Assembly: GCF_011764445.1 (NCBI RefSeq)
Contig: NZ_BLPG01000001.1
Coordinates: forward strand, 62,001 to 126,000
DNA length: 64,000 bases
Direction of reading: 5' to 3'
Source of the DNA: Phytohabitans rumicis
Lineage (GTDB): Bacteria > Actinomycetota > Actinomycetes > Mycobacteriales > Micromonosporaceae
Part shown: in pieces, positions 44,960 to 53,307 of the stretch
Layout of the letters: each line of letters opens with the position of its first letter
How positions within the stretch are numbered: position 1 is the first letter of the stretch
Notes under the pieces: model-generated
Told to the model about the DNA's origin: nothing
The model's database searches: none
Seen by the model: the letters and a program-made list of their open reading frames with translations, nothing else
Position numbers and translations under genes: made by a program

Positions 44960-45004
44960 CTAAGCTCCCCGAGTTGTCCGTCTTGGAACGACAGCGTAGA
45001 CGCG

Positions 45005-45018
45005 ACCTGAACTCGGTT
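45005..45018 (-). promoter_or_regulatory. AACTGAnnTCAGTT-type operator upstream of TetR B
   Basis: On the minus strand AACCGAGTTCAGGT, 12 of 14 matches, 46 bp upstream of the regulator's ATG and just beyond the stop of the thiolase gene. Weakest of the seven sites together with 28079 and 31197. Confidence 0.55.
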
Positions 45019-45032
45019 CCAGTTGGCTCGCG

Positions 45033-46181
45033 TCAGAGGCGTTCGACGATGGTGGCGTTGGCCATGCCGCCGCCCTCGCACATGGTCTGCAGGCCGTACC
45101 GGCCGCCGGTGCGGCGCAGCTGGTGCACGAGCGTGGTCATCAGCCGGGCGCCGGTCGCGCCGAGCGGGTGCCCGAGGGCGATCGCGCCGCCGTACGCGTT
45201 GGTGCGCCCCGGGTCGGCGCCGAGCTCCTTCTGCCAGGCCAGGACGACCGGCGCGAACGCCTCGTTGATCTCCACCAGGTCGATGTCGTCGATGGCGAGA
45301 CCGGACTGGTGCAGGATCTTCTCGGTCGCCGGGATGGGGCCGGTGAGCATGAAGATCGGGTCGGAGCCGACCACCGCCATCGCGTGCACCCGGGCCACCG
45401 GCGCCAGGTTGTGGCGGCGTACGGCGTCGGCGGAGGCGACGAGCAGCGCGGCGGCGCCGTCGGAGATCGGGCTCGACACCGCCGCGGTGAGCCGGCCGCC
45501 GTCGCGCAGCGGCTTCAGGGCGGCCATCTTGTCCAGCGACGTGTCCGGACGCGGGCCCTCGTCGGCCGCCACGCCGAACGCGGGCACCACCTCGTCCGCG
45601 AACGCCCCGGCGGCCCACGCGGCGGCCGCCCGCTGGTGGCTGGCCAGCGCGAAGCGCTCCATATCCGGGCGGGACACGTCCCACTTCTCGGCGATCAGTT
45701 CGGCGCCGTGGAACTGGGACACCTCCTGGTCGCCGAAGTGGGTGCGCCAGCCCGTCCCGTCGTACGGGTTGCCCATCCCCTCGCGGGCGCCGAGGATCGC
45801 CGGGCTGGCGATCGGCACCAGGCTCATCACCTCCACCCCGCCGGCGACCACGAGGTCGGCGGCGCCGGACATGACCGCCTGGGCGGCGAAGTGCACCGCC
45901 TGCTGCGACGACCCGCACTGCCGGTCGATGGTGGTGCCCGGCACGTGCTGCGGCAGTCCGGCGGCCAGCCAGGCGGTGCGCGCGATGTTGCCGGTCTGCG
46001 CGCCGATCTGGCCGACGCAGCCGAGGTAGACGTCGTCCACCGCGCCGGGGTCGACCCCGGTCCGGTCCAGCAGCGCGGCGAGCACGTGCCCGGCGAGGTC
46101 CGCGGGGTGTACGCCGCTGAGCCCGCCGCCCCGGCGGCCCACCGGGGTGCGGACGGCGTCGACGATGAAGGCTTCCGGCAT
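45033..46181 (-). CDS. Acetyl-CoA acetyltransferase/3-ketoacyl-CoA thiolase
   Basis: A 382-residue thiolase. The nucleophile Cys89 is in DRQCGSSQQAVH, the histidine in LGHPLGATGAR and the second cysteine in MCEGGGMANAT. It cleaves a beta-ketoacyl-CoA with CoA to release acetyl- or propionyl-CoA. It is the last gene of an 11-gene operon that starts at 55221; four bases separate it from the enoyl-CoA hydratase upstream. The sequence is of the FadA5/FadA6-like actinobacterial type used for branched or cyclic substrates, by resemblance only. Confidence 0.9.
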   Translation of the reverse strand: MPEAFIVDAVRTPVGRRGGGLSGVHPADLAGHVLAALLDRTGVDPGAVDDVYLGCVGQIGAQTGNIARTAWLAAGLPQHVPGTTIDRQCGSSQQAVHFAAQAVMSGAADLVVAGGVEVMSLVPIASPAILGAREGMGNPYDGTGWRTHFGDQEVSQFHGAELIAEKWDVSRPDMERFALASHQRAAAAWAAGAFADEVVPAFGVAADEGPRPDTSLDKMAALKPLRDGGRLTAAVSSPISDGAAALLVASADAVRRHNLAPVARVHAMAVVGSDPIFMLTGPIPATEKILHQSGLAIDDIDLVEINEAFAPVVLAWQKELGADPGRTNAYGGAIALGHPLGATGARLMTTLVHQLRRTGGRYGLQTMCEGGGMANATIVERL

Positions 46182-46184
46182 CGG

Positions 46185-46955
46185 TTACTCCTTGCGTCTG
46201 TTCAGGAAGGCCGCCACGCCCGCGCGGCCTTCGGGGGAGATCGCGGCGGCGGCCAGCGCCTCCGCCTCGCGGTCCAGGTGTGCGTCCAGATCGGCGGACA
46301 GGCCGGCCGCGACGAGCCGGCGGGTGGCGCCGAAAGCGGCGGTGGCGCCGGTTGCCAGCGCCGCGGCGACCCGTTCCACCTCGCCGTCGAGGAGCGAAAG
46401 CGCCACCACCCGGGACACCAGCCCGATCTCGGCCGCCTCCCGGGCACCGAGCCGCCGGTTGGTCAGCAGCAGGTCCAACGCCCGCTTCGGGCCGACGAGC
46501 CGGGGCAGCGTCCAGGTCACGCCGGCGTCCGGGGTGTAGCCGATGCCGGTGTAGGCGCACACGAACGTGGCGTCGTCGGCCGCGATCGTGAGGTCGGCCG
46601 CGGCGGCCAGGCCCACGCCCGCGCCGGCCACCGCGCCGTGCACGGCGGCCACCAGCGGGGCGTCCAAGGCGGCGAAGGCCCGCAGCGCCGCGTGCAGGGC
46701 GCCGGTCACCTCGACCAGATGCCGGGCCAGCGCGTCACCCTCGAACGACGCGAACTCGCGCAGGTCGCCGCCCACGCAGAAGGATCGCCCGGCGCCGCGC
46801 AACACGACGGCGCGTACCCGATGCTGCTGGCACGCGGTCGCGGCCGCGAGCAGGCCGCGGGCGGTGGCCAGGTCGATGGCGTTGCCCCGGTCCGGGCGGC
46901 GCAGCCGCACGTGCGCGACGCCGTCGCGCACGTCGAGGGTGACCGGCTCGCTCAT
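46185..46955 (-). CDS. Enoyl-CoA hydratase/isomerase
   Basis: A 256-residue crotonase. Oxyanion-hole segments are GRSFCVGGDLREFA and VHGAVAGAGVGLAAAADLTI; the position of the first catalytic glutamate is YTGIGYTPDAGVTWTLPRL, where Asp-Ala replaces Glu-Gly, as in PaaG-like isomerases. It may isomerise or hydrate a double bond produced by one of the ACADs. ATG at 46955 overlaps the SDR stop. Confidence 0.85.
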   Translation of the reverse strand: MSEPVTLDVRDGVAHVRLRRPDRGNAIDLATARGLLAAATACQQHRVRAVVLRGAGRSFCVGGDLREFASFEGDALARHLVEVTGALHAALRAFAALDAPLVAAVHGAVAGAGVGLAAAADLTIAADDATFVCAYTGIGYTPDAGVTWTLPRLVGPKRALDLLLTNRRLGAREAAEIGLVSRVVALSLLDGEVERVAAALATGATAAFGATRRLVAAGLSADLDAHLDREAEALAAAAISPEGRAGVAAFLNRRKE

Positions 46956-47710
46956 CGCGCGGTCCAGCCGCCGTCGACGACCAGGACCTGCCCGGTGCAG
47001 TACGAGGAGGCGTCGGAGGCGAGGAACAGCAGCGCGCCGTCCAGTTCGCCGCCCTCGCCGCCGCGGCGCAGCATGGTGTTGCGCTCGACCCAGGCGCTGG
47101 AGCGGGTGTCCGCGAACAGCGCCTCGGTCATCTCGGACCGGAACCAGCCGGGGGCGAGGGCGTTGACGCGCACGCCGGTGCGGCCCCACTGGCCGGCCAG
47201 CTCGCGGGTCAGGCCGAGCAGCCCGGCCTTGGACGCGGCGTAGCTGGCGCCGCCCATCGGGGCGCCGGAGACCAGGCCGAGGATCGAGGCGACGTTCACG
47301 ATGCTGCGGCTGGTGTCCGGGCCCGCCGCCTCCGCCATGAGCCGGGCCAAATGGAACGGGGCGACGAGGTTGACCGCGAGCACGTCGGCGAAGTCGTCGG
47401 GGGTCTCGTCGGCCGCGCGCGGGGCGCCCGACATGCCGGCGTTGTTGACCAGCACGTCGAACCGGCCGGTGGCCGCCAGGACCGTCTCGACCAGCCGGGC
47501 GCGATCCGCCTCGCTGCTCACGTCGCACGCCACCGGGTGGATGCGGGCGTCGGCGGCGGCGACCTCGGCCAGCCGCTCCACCCGCCGGGCCGCGGCGAAG
47601 ACGGTCGCGCCGGCGGCGGCGAGGACCGCGGCGAAGCGGGCGCCGAGCCCCGACGACGCGCCGGTGACCACCGCTGTGCGGCCGCACAGCGAGAAGAGCT
47701 CACTGTTCAT
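46952..47710 (-). CDS. SDR-family oxidoreductase
   Basis: A 252-residue SDR: TGASSGLG at 17-24, NNAG, Ser142, Tyr157 and Lys161 (SYAASKAG) and DGGWTAR at the end. Its ALAPGWFRSEMTE stretch fits FabG/3-hydroxyacyl-CoA dehydrogenase-like enzymes. It would oxidise a hydroxyacyl-CoA before thiolysis. Overlaps of 4 bp on both sides place it in the 11-gene operon. Confidence 0.85.
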   Translation of the reverse strand: MNSELFSLCGRTAVVTGASSGLGARFAAVLAAAGATVFAAARRVERLAEVAAADARIHPVACDVSSEADRARLVETVLAATGRFDVLVNNAGMSGAPRAADETPDDFADVLAVNLVAPFHLARLMAEAAGPDTSRSIVNVASILGLVSGAPMGGASYAASKAGLLGLTRELAGQWGRTGVRVNALAPGWFRSEMTEALFADTRSSAWVERNTMLRRGGEGGELDGALLFLASDASSYCTGQVLVVDGGWTAR

Positions 47711-48477
47711 GACTCGACGCCGATGGGCAGCGCGAGCGCGCCGCCGTCGATGACCAGGGTCTGGCCGGTGATCCAGGACGAGGCGTCCGAGGCCAGGAAG
47801 ACGGCCGCGTGCGCGACGTCCTCCGGCGTGCCGAGCCGGCGCAGCGGCAGCTTCGCGGTCAGGATCGGCTCGCGTACCTCCCAGACCGCGCGGGCCAGCT
47901 CGGTCTTGATCAGGCCGGGCGCGATGGCGTTGACCCGGGCCTTGGGCCCCAGCTCGTACGCCAGCTGCCGGGTCATGTGGATCATGGCGGCCTTGGTGGC
48001 GTTGTAGTAGCCGATGTGCGGGTCGACGATCAGCCCGCCGACCGAGGCGATGTTGACGACGGCGCCGCCGTGCTCGGCCATCGACGCCTTCCAGGCGCAG
48101 CGGATCCAGGCGAGCATGCCGTACTGGTTGACCCGCACGGTCTTCTCCGCCCGCGGCAGGTCCAGGTCGATCAGGTCGCCGTGGTACGGGTTGGTGGCCG
48201 CGTTGTTGACCAGGATGTCGAGGCGGCCGAACCGGGCCATCGTCTCGTCCACACAGGACTGCGCCTGGTCCGGCTCGCCGGCGTTGGCGACCACCGTGTG
48301 CACGCCACCGGGCGCCTCGACCGCCTCCAGTGCGGCGCGGGCGGCGGCGAGGCCGTCGGCCTTGCGGGCGGCGAGGACCACGTGCGCGCCGGCCGCCCGG
48401 TACGCGTGCGCGATGGCCAGCCCGATGCCGCGGGACCCGCCGGTGATGACCGCGACCCGACCTTTTAGGACGGTCAT
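47707..48477 (-). CDS. SDR-family oxidoreductase
   Basis: A 256-residue SDR: TGGSRGIG at 12-19, NNAA instead of NNAG, Ser145, Tyr158 and Lys162 (YYNATKAAM). The TNPYHGDLIDLDL insertion after NNAA is typical of SDRs that accompany ACAD10/11-like genes in actinobacteria. It may supply the oxidation step on the 4- or 3-hydroxyacyl-CoA. Directly downstream of the ACAD at 48474, with a 4-bp overlap. Confidence 0.83.
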   Translation of the reverse strand: MTVLKGRVAVITGGSRGIGLAIAHAYRAAGAHVVLAARKADGLAAARAALEAVEAPGGVHTVVANAGEPDQAQSCVDETMARFGRLDILVNNAATNPYHGDLIDLDLPRAEKTVRVNQYGMLAWIRCAWKASMAEHGGAVVNIASVGGLIVDPHIGYYNATKAAMIHMTRQLAYELGPKARVNAIAPGLIKTELARAVWEVREPILTAKLPLRRLGTPEDVAHAAVFLASDASSWITGQTLVIDGGALALPIGVES

Positions 48478-49688
48478 GCCGCTTCCTCCTTGTACTTGGC
48501 CAGCTCCCGGCGCGCCACGGTGCGCAGGTGCACCTCGTCCGGACCGTCGGCGATGCGCAGCGCGCGGGTGATGGCGAACAGGCGGGCCAGCACGGTGTCG
48601 TCGCTGACCCCGGCCGCACCGTGCGCCTGCACCGCGCGGTCCACCACGCGGTGCGCCACCTGCAGGGCGGCCACCTTGATGGCGGCCACCTCCGTACGCG
48701 CCGCCGCGTTGCCCACGGTGTCCATCAGCCACGCCGACTTGAGCACCAGCAACCGCAGCTGCTCGACCTCGATCCGGCTGTGGGCGATCCACTCGCGTAC
48801 CACGCCCTGGTCGGCGAGCGGGCCGCCGAACGCCTCGCGGGCCAGCACCCGGCGGCACATCAGCTCCAGCGCGCGCTCGGCGAAGCCCACCGCCCGCATC
48901 GCGTAGTGCATCCGGCCCGGCCCGAGCCGCCCCTGGGCGAGCGCGAAGCCCTCCCCCTGCGCGCCCAGCAGGTTGGCGGCGGGCACGCGTACGTCGGTGA
49001 ACTGCACGTCGCCGTGCCCGAGCCGGTCGGTGTAGCCGAACATGGGCAGGTCGCGCAGCACCGTGATGCCCGGGGTGTCGCGCGGCACGAGCAGCATGCT
49101 CTGCTGGCGGTACGCCGGAGCGTCCGGATCGGACACTCCCATGAGGATGATCAGCGCGCAGTCCGGGTCGAGGATCCCGGAGGTGTACCACTTGCGGCCG
49201 TTGACGACGTACGCGTCGCCGTCCCGGGTGATCCGGGTGCGCAGGTTGCGCGGGTCGGAGCTGGCCACGTCCGGCTCGGTCATCGCGAAGCAGGACCGGA
49301 TCCGCGCCTCCAGCAACGGGCGCAGCCACCGGTCCCGCTGCTCGGGCGTGCCGTAGAGGGCGAGCAGCTCCATGTTGCCGGTGTCCGGGGCGGAGCAGTT
49401 GAAGACCTCCGGCCCGATGATGGACCGGCCGGCGATCTCGGCCAGCGGGGCGTACTCCAGGTTGGACAGTCCGGCGCCCCAGTCGCCGTGGGACATGAAC
49501 AGGTTCCACAGCCCTTCGGCGCGGGCCTTCTCCTTCAGCTCGCGCATGACCGGCGGGAGCGCGTGCGGGTCGTCGGCCGCGGCGAGCTGCTGGTCGTACA
49601 CCGGCTCGCCGGGGTAGACGTGCTGGTCCATGAAGGAGCGCATCCGGTCCTGCAGCTCCCGGGCGCGCGGCGAGAAGTCGAAGTCCAC
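48474..49688 (-). CDS. ACAD10/11-type acyl-CoA dehydrogenase family protein
   Basis: A 404-residue protein with RSCFAMTEPDVASSDPRNL and GRKWYTSGILDPDCALIIL, both diagnostic of the ACAD11-like group, and IADGPDEVHLRTVARREL at the C-terminus with Asp in place of the usual catalytic Glu. The GTG start at 49688 follows GAGGA. It sits eight bases after the APH kinase gene. With that kinase it forms the second kinase-ACAD pair of the regulon; the first is at 36630/37814. Confidence 0.87.
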   Translation of the reverse strand: MDFDFSPRARELQDRMRSFMDQHVYPGEPVYDQQLAAADDPHALPPVMRELKEKARAEGLWNLFMSHGDWGAGLSNLEYAPLAEIAGRSIIGPEVFNCSAPDTGNMELLALYGTPEQRDRWLRPLLEARIRSCFAMTEPDVASSDPRNLRTRITRDGDAYVVNGRKWYTSGILDPDCALIILMGVSDPDAPAYRQQSMLLVPRDTPGITVLRDLPMFGYTDRLGHGDVQFTDVRVPAANLLGAQGEGFALAQGRLGPGRMHYAMRAVGFAERALELMCRRVLAREAFGGPLADQGVVREWIAHSRIEVEQLRLLVLKSAWLMDTVGNAAARTEVAAIKVAALQVAHRVVDRAVQAHGAAGVSDDTVLARLFAITRALRIADGPDEVHLRTVARRELAKYKEEAA

Positions 49689-49696
49689 TGTGGTCC

Positions 49697-50659
49697 TCAG
49701 TCCAGTAGCTCGGCGGCGGTACGGATCATCGCGGCGATGGTGGGCGGCAGCCGTTCCTGGTCCGGGTCGTGGATCCGGCCCTCGCGGTGGCGGCGCAGGT
49801 TGTGGCCCATGATGGCGGCCATCTTCATCCGGCACAGCGCCTGGAACCAGGTGAGCGCCGGCGGCGGCGCGGCGCCGTCCAGGTAGGTGTCCAGCAGCTC
49901 CTTCTCCCCCGGCAGGCCCTCGACCGGCCGGCCGAGGGCGGGAAAGTTGCGGTGGTCGGCGAAGAGCAGGAACCAGCCCAGGTCGGTGCGCGGGTCGCCG
50001 ACCGTCCAGATCTCCCAGTCGACGACGGCGGCCACCCGCTCGTCTTGGCACAGCGTGTTGCCGAGCCGGAAGTCGCCGTGCACGAGCACGGGCGGCAGGT
50101 CCGTTGGCACGCCCTTCGCGAGCCGGCGCAGCAACGCCTCCGAGCCGGGCCGCCGCTCGTCGGGGACCGCGCGCATGGTGCGCGCCCACCGCGCAAGCTC
50201 CGAGTGCAAGGAAGGGCCCCCTGTTATCGCTTTTTGCATAGCAAGGTGCCCTTGCATGCACTCGATCTTGAGGGTGTGGAGGCGGTGCAGCACGCGGGCG
50301 GCGTCGAGCATGCGTGCCGCTAGGAGGGAGCCGGGCAGGTCGTGCGAGTCGAGGACCGGCTCCACGGCGTCGCCGTCGACGTACTCCATCGCGAACCAGG
50401 CCGGCTCCGCCTCGTCGACCACCACGACCTCGGGTACGGGCACCGGCGTACCGGCCAGGGCCCGCAGCACCCCAGCCTGGCGCAGCATGTCGTTGCGCCC
50501 AACCGGCCGTTCCGCGGGCGGCACCGCCTTGACCACGTACCGGCGCTCCCCCACCGGGACCGTGTACGTCAGCCCGGAGTGCCCGCCGGGCAGCGTGCGC
50601 AGCGGTCCCACCGGTTGCCCGGGAAAGGCGGCACGGACGCGGTCGGCCAGGTCGCTCAT
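49697..50659 (-). CDS. APH-type phosphotransferase, ACAD-associated, with palindromic insert
   Basis: A 320-residue kinase: RTLPGGHSGLTYTV loop, YVVKAVPP lysine, VLVHGDFRLGNTL catalytic loop and VVDWEIWTVGDPRTDLGW metal loop. All catalytic residues are intact, so it should be active. Between LHRLHTL and SELARWARTMRAVP lies an unusual stretch (IECMQGHLAMQKAITGGPS) encoded by a 62-bp palindrome, which replaces the normal linker. Probably phosphorylates a 4-hydroxyacyl-CoA, in parallel to the kinase at 37814. Confidence 0.85.
   Translation of the reverse strand: MSDLADRVRAAFPGQPVGPLRTLPGGHSGLTYTVPVGERRYVVKAVPPAERPVGRNDMLRQAGVLRALAGTPVPVPEVVVVDEAEPAWFAMEYVDGDAVEPVLDSHDLPGSLLAARMLDAARVLHRLHTLKIECMQGHLAMQKAITGGPSLHSELARWARTMRAVPDERRPGSEALLRRLAKGVPTDLPPVLVHGDFRLGNTLCQDERVAAVVDWEIWTVGDPRTDLGWFLLFADHRNFPALGRPVEGLPGEKELLDTYLDGAAPPPALTWFQALCRMKMAAIMGHNLRRHREGRIHDPDQERLPPTIAAMIRTAAELLD
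50202..50263. repeat. 62-bp palindromic element inside the APH coding sequence
   Basis: GAGTGC at 50202-50207 pairs with GCACTC at 50258-50263, and 21 of the first 26 positions of the two arms are complementary. It contains an AT-rich centre (TTATCGCTTTTTGCATAGC) unlike the surrounding coding DNA. The reading frame of the kinase continues through it. It looks like an inserted mobile palindromic repeat. Confidence 0.7.
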
Positions 50660-51837
50660 CGGGGCTCTTTCGGCAGGCCCAGCACCCGCTCGGCCAGGAT
50701 CGTGCGCTGGATCTCGTCGGAGCCGCCGGCGATCCGGTAGCCGGGCGCGCCCAGCAGGTGCTCGGTCCAGGCGTACGTGCCCCATTGTCCGGTGTCGGCG
50801 ACCAGGCGCGGGCCGAGCAGGCGCAGCGCCAGGTCGCCGGTGCGCCGCATGGTCTCGGTGGCGTACAGCTTGCCCACCGACGCCTCGGCGCCCGGCTCGC
50901 GGCCGGCGACCAGCGCGGCGGTGACCCGCAGCCCGATCAGGCGCTGCACCATGGCCCGGACGAACAGGTCGGCGACCTGCTCCGCCTCGCCGCCGACCAG
51001 GGGCCGGTCCAGATGCCGGGCGAGCGCGACCGCGCGGTCGGCGTTGGCCAGCCCGAGCGAGCCGCTGTCCAGCCGCTCAGCGGCCAGCACGCTGAGCGTG
51101 ACCCGCCAGCCCTGCCCCACCGGTCCGAGCCGGTCGGTGTCCGGCACGACCACCTCGTCGAGGTAGACCTCGTTGAAGGCGGCGCCGCCGGTCATCTGCC
51201 GGATCGGCCGTACGGTCACCCCGGGCGCGTCCATCCGTACCAGGAACACGGTGATGCCAGCGTGTTTGGGCGCGTCCGGGTCGGTGCGGCAGACCGCGAC
51301 GCCCCAGTCCGCCACCCGCGCGCCGGAGGTCCACACCTTGTGTCCAGAAAGGATCCACCGGTCGCCCTCGCGGGTCGCGCGGGTGCGCACCGCGGCCAGG
51401 TCCGAGCCGGCCTCGGTCTCCGAGAACAGCTGGCAGGCCAGCTCGTCGGTGCGCAGCATGGGCGCGATCCACCGGTCCTGCTGCTCGGGCGTGCCCCAGA
51501 TCCGGATGGCCGGGGCGACGAGCTGCTGGGTGACCGGAAAGACCTCGGTGCGGCGGGGCACGTCGTACGCCGCCTCCTCGGCCCGGTAGAGCTGCTCGTA
51601 GTACGCCGGCAGGTCCCGGCCGCCGAAGCGCGCCGGCCAGCTCAGCGCGCCCCAGCCGGCCGCGTACCGGGTCCGCTCCCAGGCCCGGATCCGGTCGGTG
51701 TGCGCGCGCTCCTGCTCCGCGGTCCAGTTCTCGAACACGGCGACCGAGTCGTCGCCGGTGCCCCACGCACCGTCCGCCGCCTGTGGCGAAGCGACGCTCG
51801 CCAGCCAGCGTCGCGCCTCGGCGCGGAACTCGCTCAC
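50656..51837 (-). CDS. Acyl-CoA dehydrogenase, FadE-type
   Basis: A 393-residue ACAD: QLFSETEAGSDLAAVRTRA, HKVWTSGARVADWGV, and the C-terminal GGSDEIQRTILAERVLGLP where Asp-Glu take the EGT position. This class includes actinobacterial ACADs that dehydrogenate branched or ring-bearing acyl-CoAs. It is translated from GTG 51837 with GTGA overlap to the Ltp2-like gene. It may form a mixed tetramer with the shorter ACAD at 54133. Confidence 0.85.
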   Translation of the reverse strand: MSEFRAEARRWLASVASPQAADGAWGTGDDSVAVFENWTAEQERAHTDRIRAWERTRYAAGWGALSWPARFGGRDLPAYYEQLYRAEEAAYDVPRRTEVFPVTQQLVAPAIRIWGTPEQQDRWIAPMLRTDELACQLFSETEAGSDLAAVRTRATREGDRWILSGHKVWTSGARVADWGVAVCRTDPDAPKHAGITVFLVRMDAPGVTVRPIRQMTGGAAFNEVYLDEVVVPDTDRLGPVGQGWRVTLSVLAAERLDSGSLGLANADRAVALARHLDRPLVGGEAEQVADLFVRAMVQRLIGLRVTAALVAGREPGAEASVGKLYATETMRRTGDLALRLLGPRLVADTGQWGTYAWTEHLLGAPGYRIAGGSDEIQRTILAERVLGLPKEPR

Positions 51838-52964
51838 CTGCTCAGCACCGTGCACGCGCTCACCCCCGGAGCCCCGTAGACATGGGTGAACCCGATGCGC
51901 GGCGTGCCGGGGACCTGGCGCGCGCCGGCCCGGCCGCGCAGCTGCTGGACCACCTCGTACACCTGGCGCAGGCCGGACGCGCCGATCGGCTCGCCGTTGG
52001 CGATGCAGCCGCCGTCGGTGTTGACCGGCAGCGCGCCGCCGATGTCCGTGGCGCCGTCGGCGATCAGCTTCTCCTGCTCGCCGTCCGCGCAGAAGCCACA
52101 TTCGGCCAGGTGCATCACCTCGGCCCCGCTCTCGGTGTCCTGCAGCTGGCAGACGTCCACATCGGACGGTGCGGCCCCGGCGGTCTCGAACGCGGCGGCC
52201 GCCGCGTCGCGGCTCACGCTGGTCGGCTCGCCGGCGGCGACCCACGGGCTGAAGACCTCGAAGGACCCGAAGCGCCGGGTCCGCACCACCGCGGCGTCCA
52301 GTCGCACGGGTACGCCTATCGCCGCCCTGGAAAGCACCACCGCCGCCGCGCCCTCGCCCGGGGAGCAGAACATGTACCGGGTCAGCGGGTCGCTGACCAT
52401 CCCGGAGGCGAGGATCTCCTCGGCGCTGATCGGGTCGCGCCGCCAGGCGTTGGGGTTGCGGCTGCCGTTGCGGTACGCCTTCTCGGCCACCAGCGCGAGC
52501 GTGCGGGCGCTGATGCCGTACTCGTGCATGTAGCGCTGGATCTTCATGCCGAAGAACTGGGTGGTGACCATCAGCCCGTCGCGGCCGTACGCCTCGTCCA
52601 GCCCCCAGTCGGCCGGCAGCGGGTCGAACGCGCCGCGCGGGTGCTTGTCGAACCCGACCGCGAGCGCGATGTCGGCCATGCCGGCGCGGATGGCGTTGAC
52701 CGCGCTGACCAGCGCGCTGCCGCCGGTCGCGCAGCCGTTCTTGACGTTGACGAACGGCACGCCGGTCAGGCCGAGCTCTGCCACCAGCGTGTCGGCGAGG
52801 CCGGCCGCGTCGCTGCCGCCGAACGCCGCCCCGACCTGGGACCAGCCGATCCCGGCGTCGGCCAGCGCCGCCCGTACGGCGTGGACGGCGTGCTCCCGGC
52901 CGCTGGTGTGCTCGGTGCGGCCGAACCACGAGATCCCGGCGCCGGCGATGAACACCTCACCCAT
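51834..52964 (-). CDS. Thiolase-fold lipid-transfer protein/aldolase (Ltp2-like)
   Basis: A 376-residue thiolase-fold protein without the classical thiolase C-terminal cysteine motif. Cys78 lies in VNVKNGCATGGSAL, and NTDGGCIANGEPIGASGLRQ is typical of SCP-x/Ltp enzymes. In mycobacterial steroid degradation Ltp2 needs a DUF35 partner to catalyse retro-aldol cleavage of a tertiary hydroxyacyl-CoA; here a DUF35 gene is directly upstream with a TGATG overlap. I infer a retro-aldolase acting on a branched intermediate. Confidence 0.82.
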   Translation of the reverse strand: MGEVFIAGAGISWFGRTEHTSGREHAVHAVRAALADAGIGWSQVGAAFGGSDAAGLADTLVAELGLTGVPFVNVKNGCATGGSALVSAVNAIRAGMADIALAVGFDKHPRGAFDPLPADWGLDEAYGRDGLMVTTQFFGMKIQRYMHEYGISARTLALVAEKAYRNGSRNPNAWRRDPISAEEILASGMVSDPLTRYMFCSPGEGAAAVVLSRAAIGVPVRLDAAVVRTRRFGSFEVFSPWVAAGEPTSVSRDAAAAAFETAGAAPSDVDVCQLQDTESGAEVMHLAECGFCADGEQEKLIADGATDIGGALPVNTDGGCIANGEPIGASGLRQVYEVVQQLRGRAGARQVPGTPRIGFTHVYGAPGVSACTVLSR

Positions 52965-53303
52965 CACGCCTCCCCGATCGCGGTGGCCCGGGGCACGCCG
53001 CCGGTGGCCTCGATCCGGTACGGCGCGCCGATCCTGATCGCGTCGAGGTCGCCGTCGAGCACGGCCGCGACGCGTACCCCCTCGGGCAGCTCCACGTAGC
53101 CCACCGCGAAGGGCGGAAGCCCTCCGCCGGCGGGACGTACGGCGGGGACTTGGGGGCGAAGCGCTGCACCGTCCAGGTCCACAGGTGACCCACAGTGGAC
53201 AGTGCGTACGGCGCCGCCCCCGCCCGCACCGCGGGCACGCGTCGTCGGCCGGGTACACCGTCACCGCGCACTCGGTGCAACGGGAGCCGACCAGTGCCGC
53301 CAT
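52964..53303 (-). CDS. DUF35 zinc-ribbon/OB-fold partner of the Ltp2-like protein (two frameshifts)
   Basis: A protein of about 113 residues after correction. Zinc ribbon cysteines are at 9, 12, 23 and 26 (CTEC...CPRC); the OB-fold follows with FAVGYVELPEGVRVAAVL. The length of 340 bases is two short of a multiple of three, and restoring one C at 53217-53221 and one at 53120-53122 joins CPRCGRGAAPYALSTVGHLW to PAEGLPPFAVGY and a stop overlapping the Ltp2-like ATG. DUF35 domains dock on thiolase-like enzymes and position CoA substrates. Confidence 0.8.
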
Positions 53304-53307
53304 CGCC

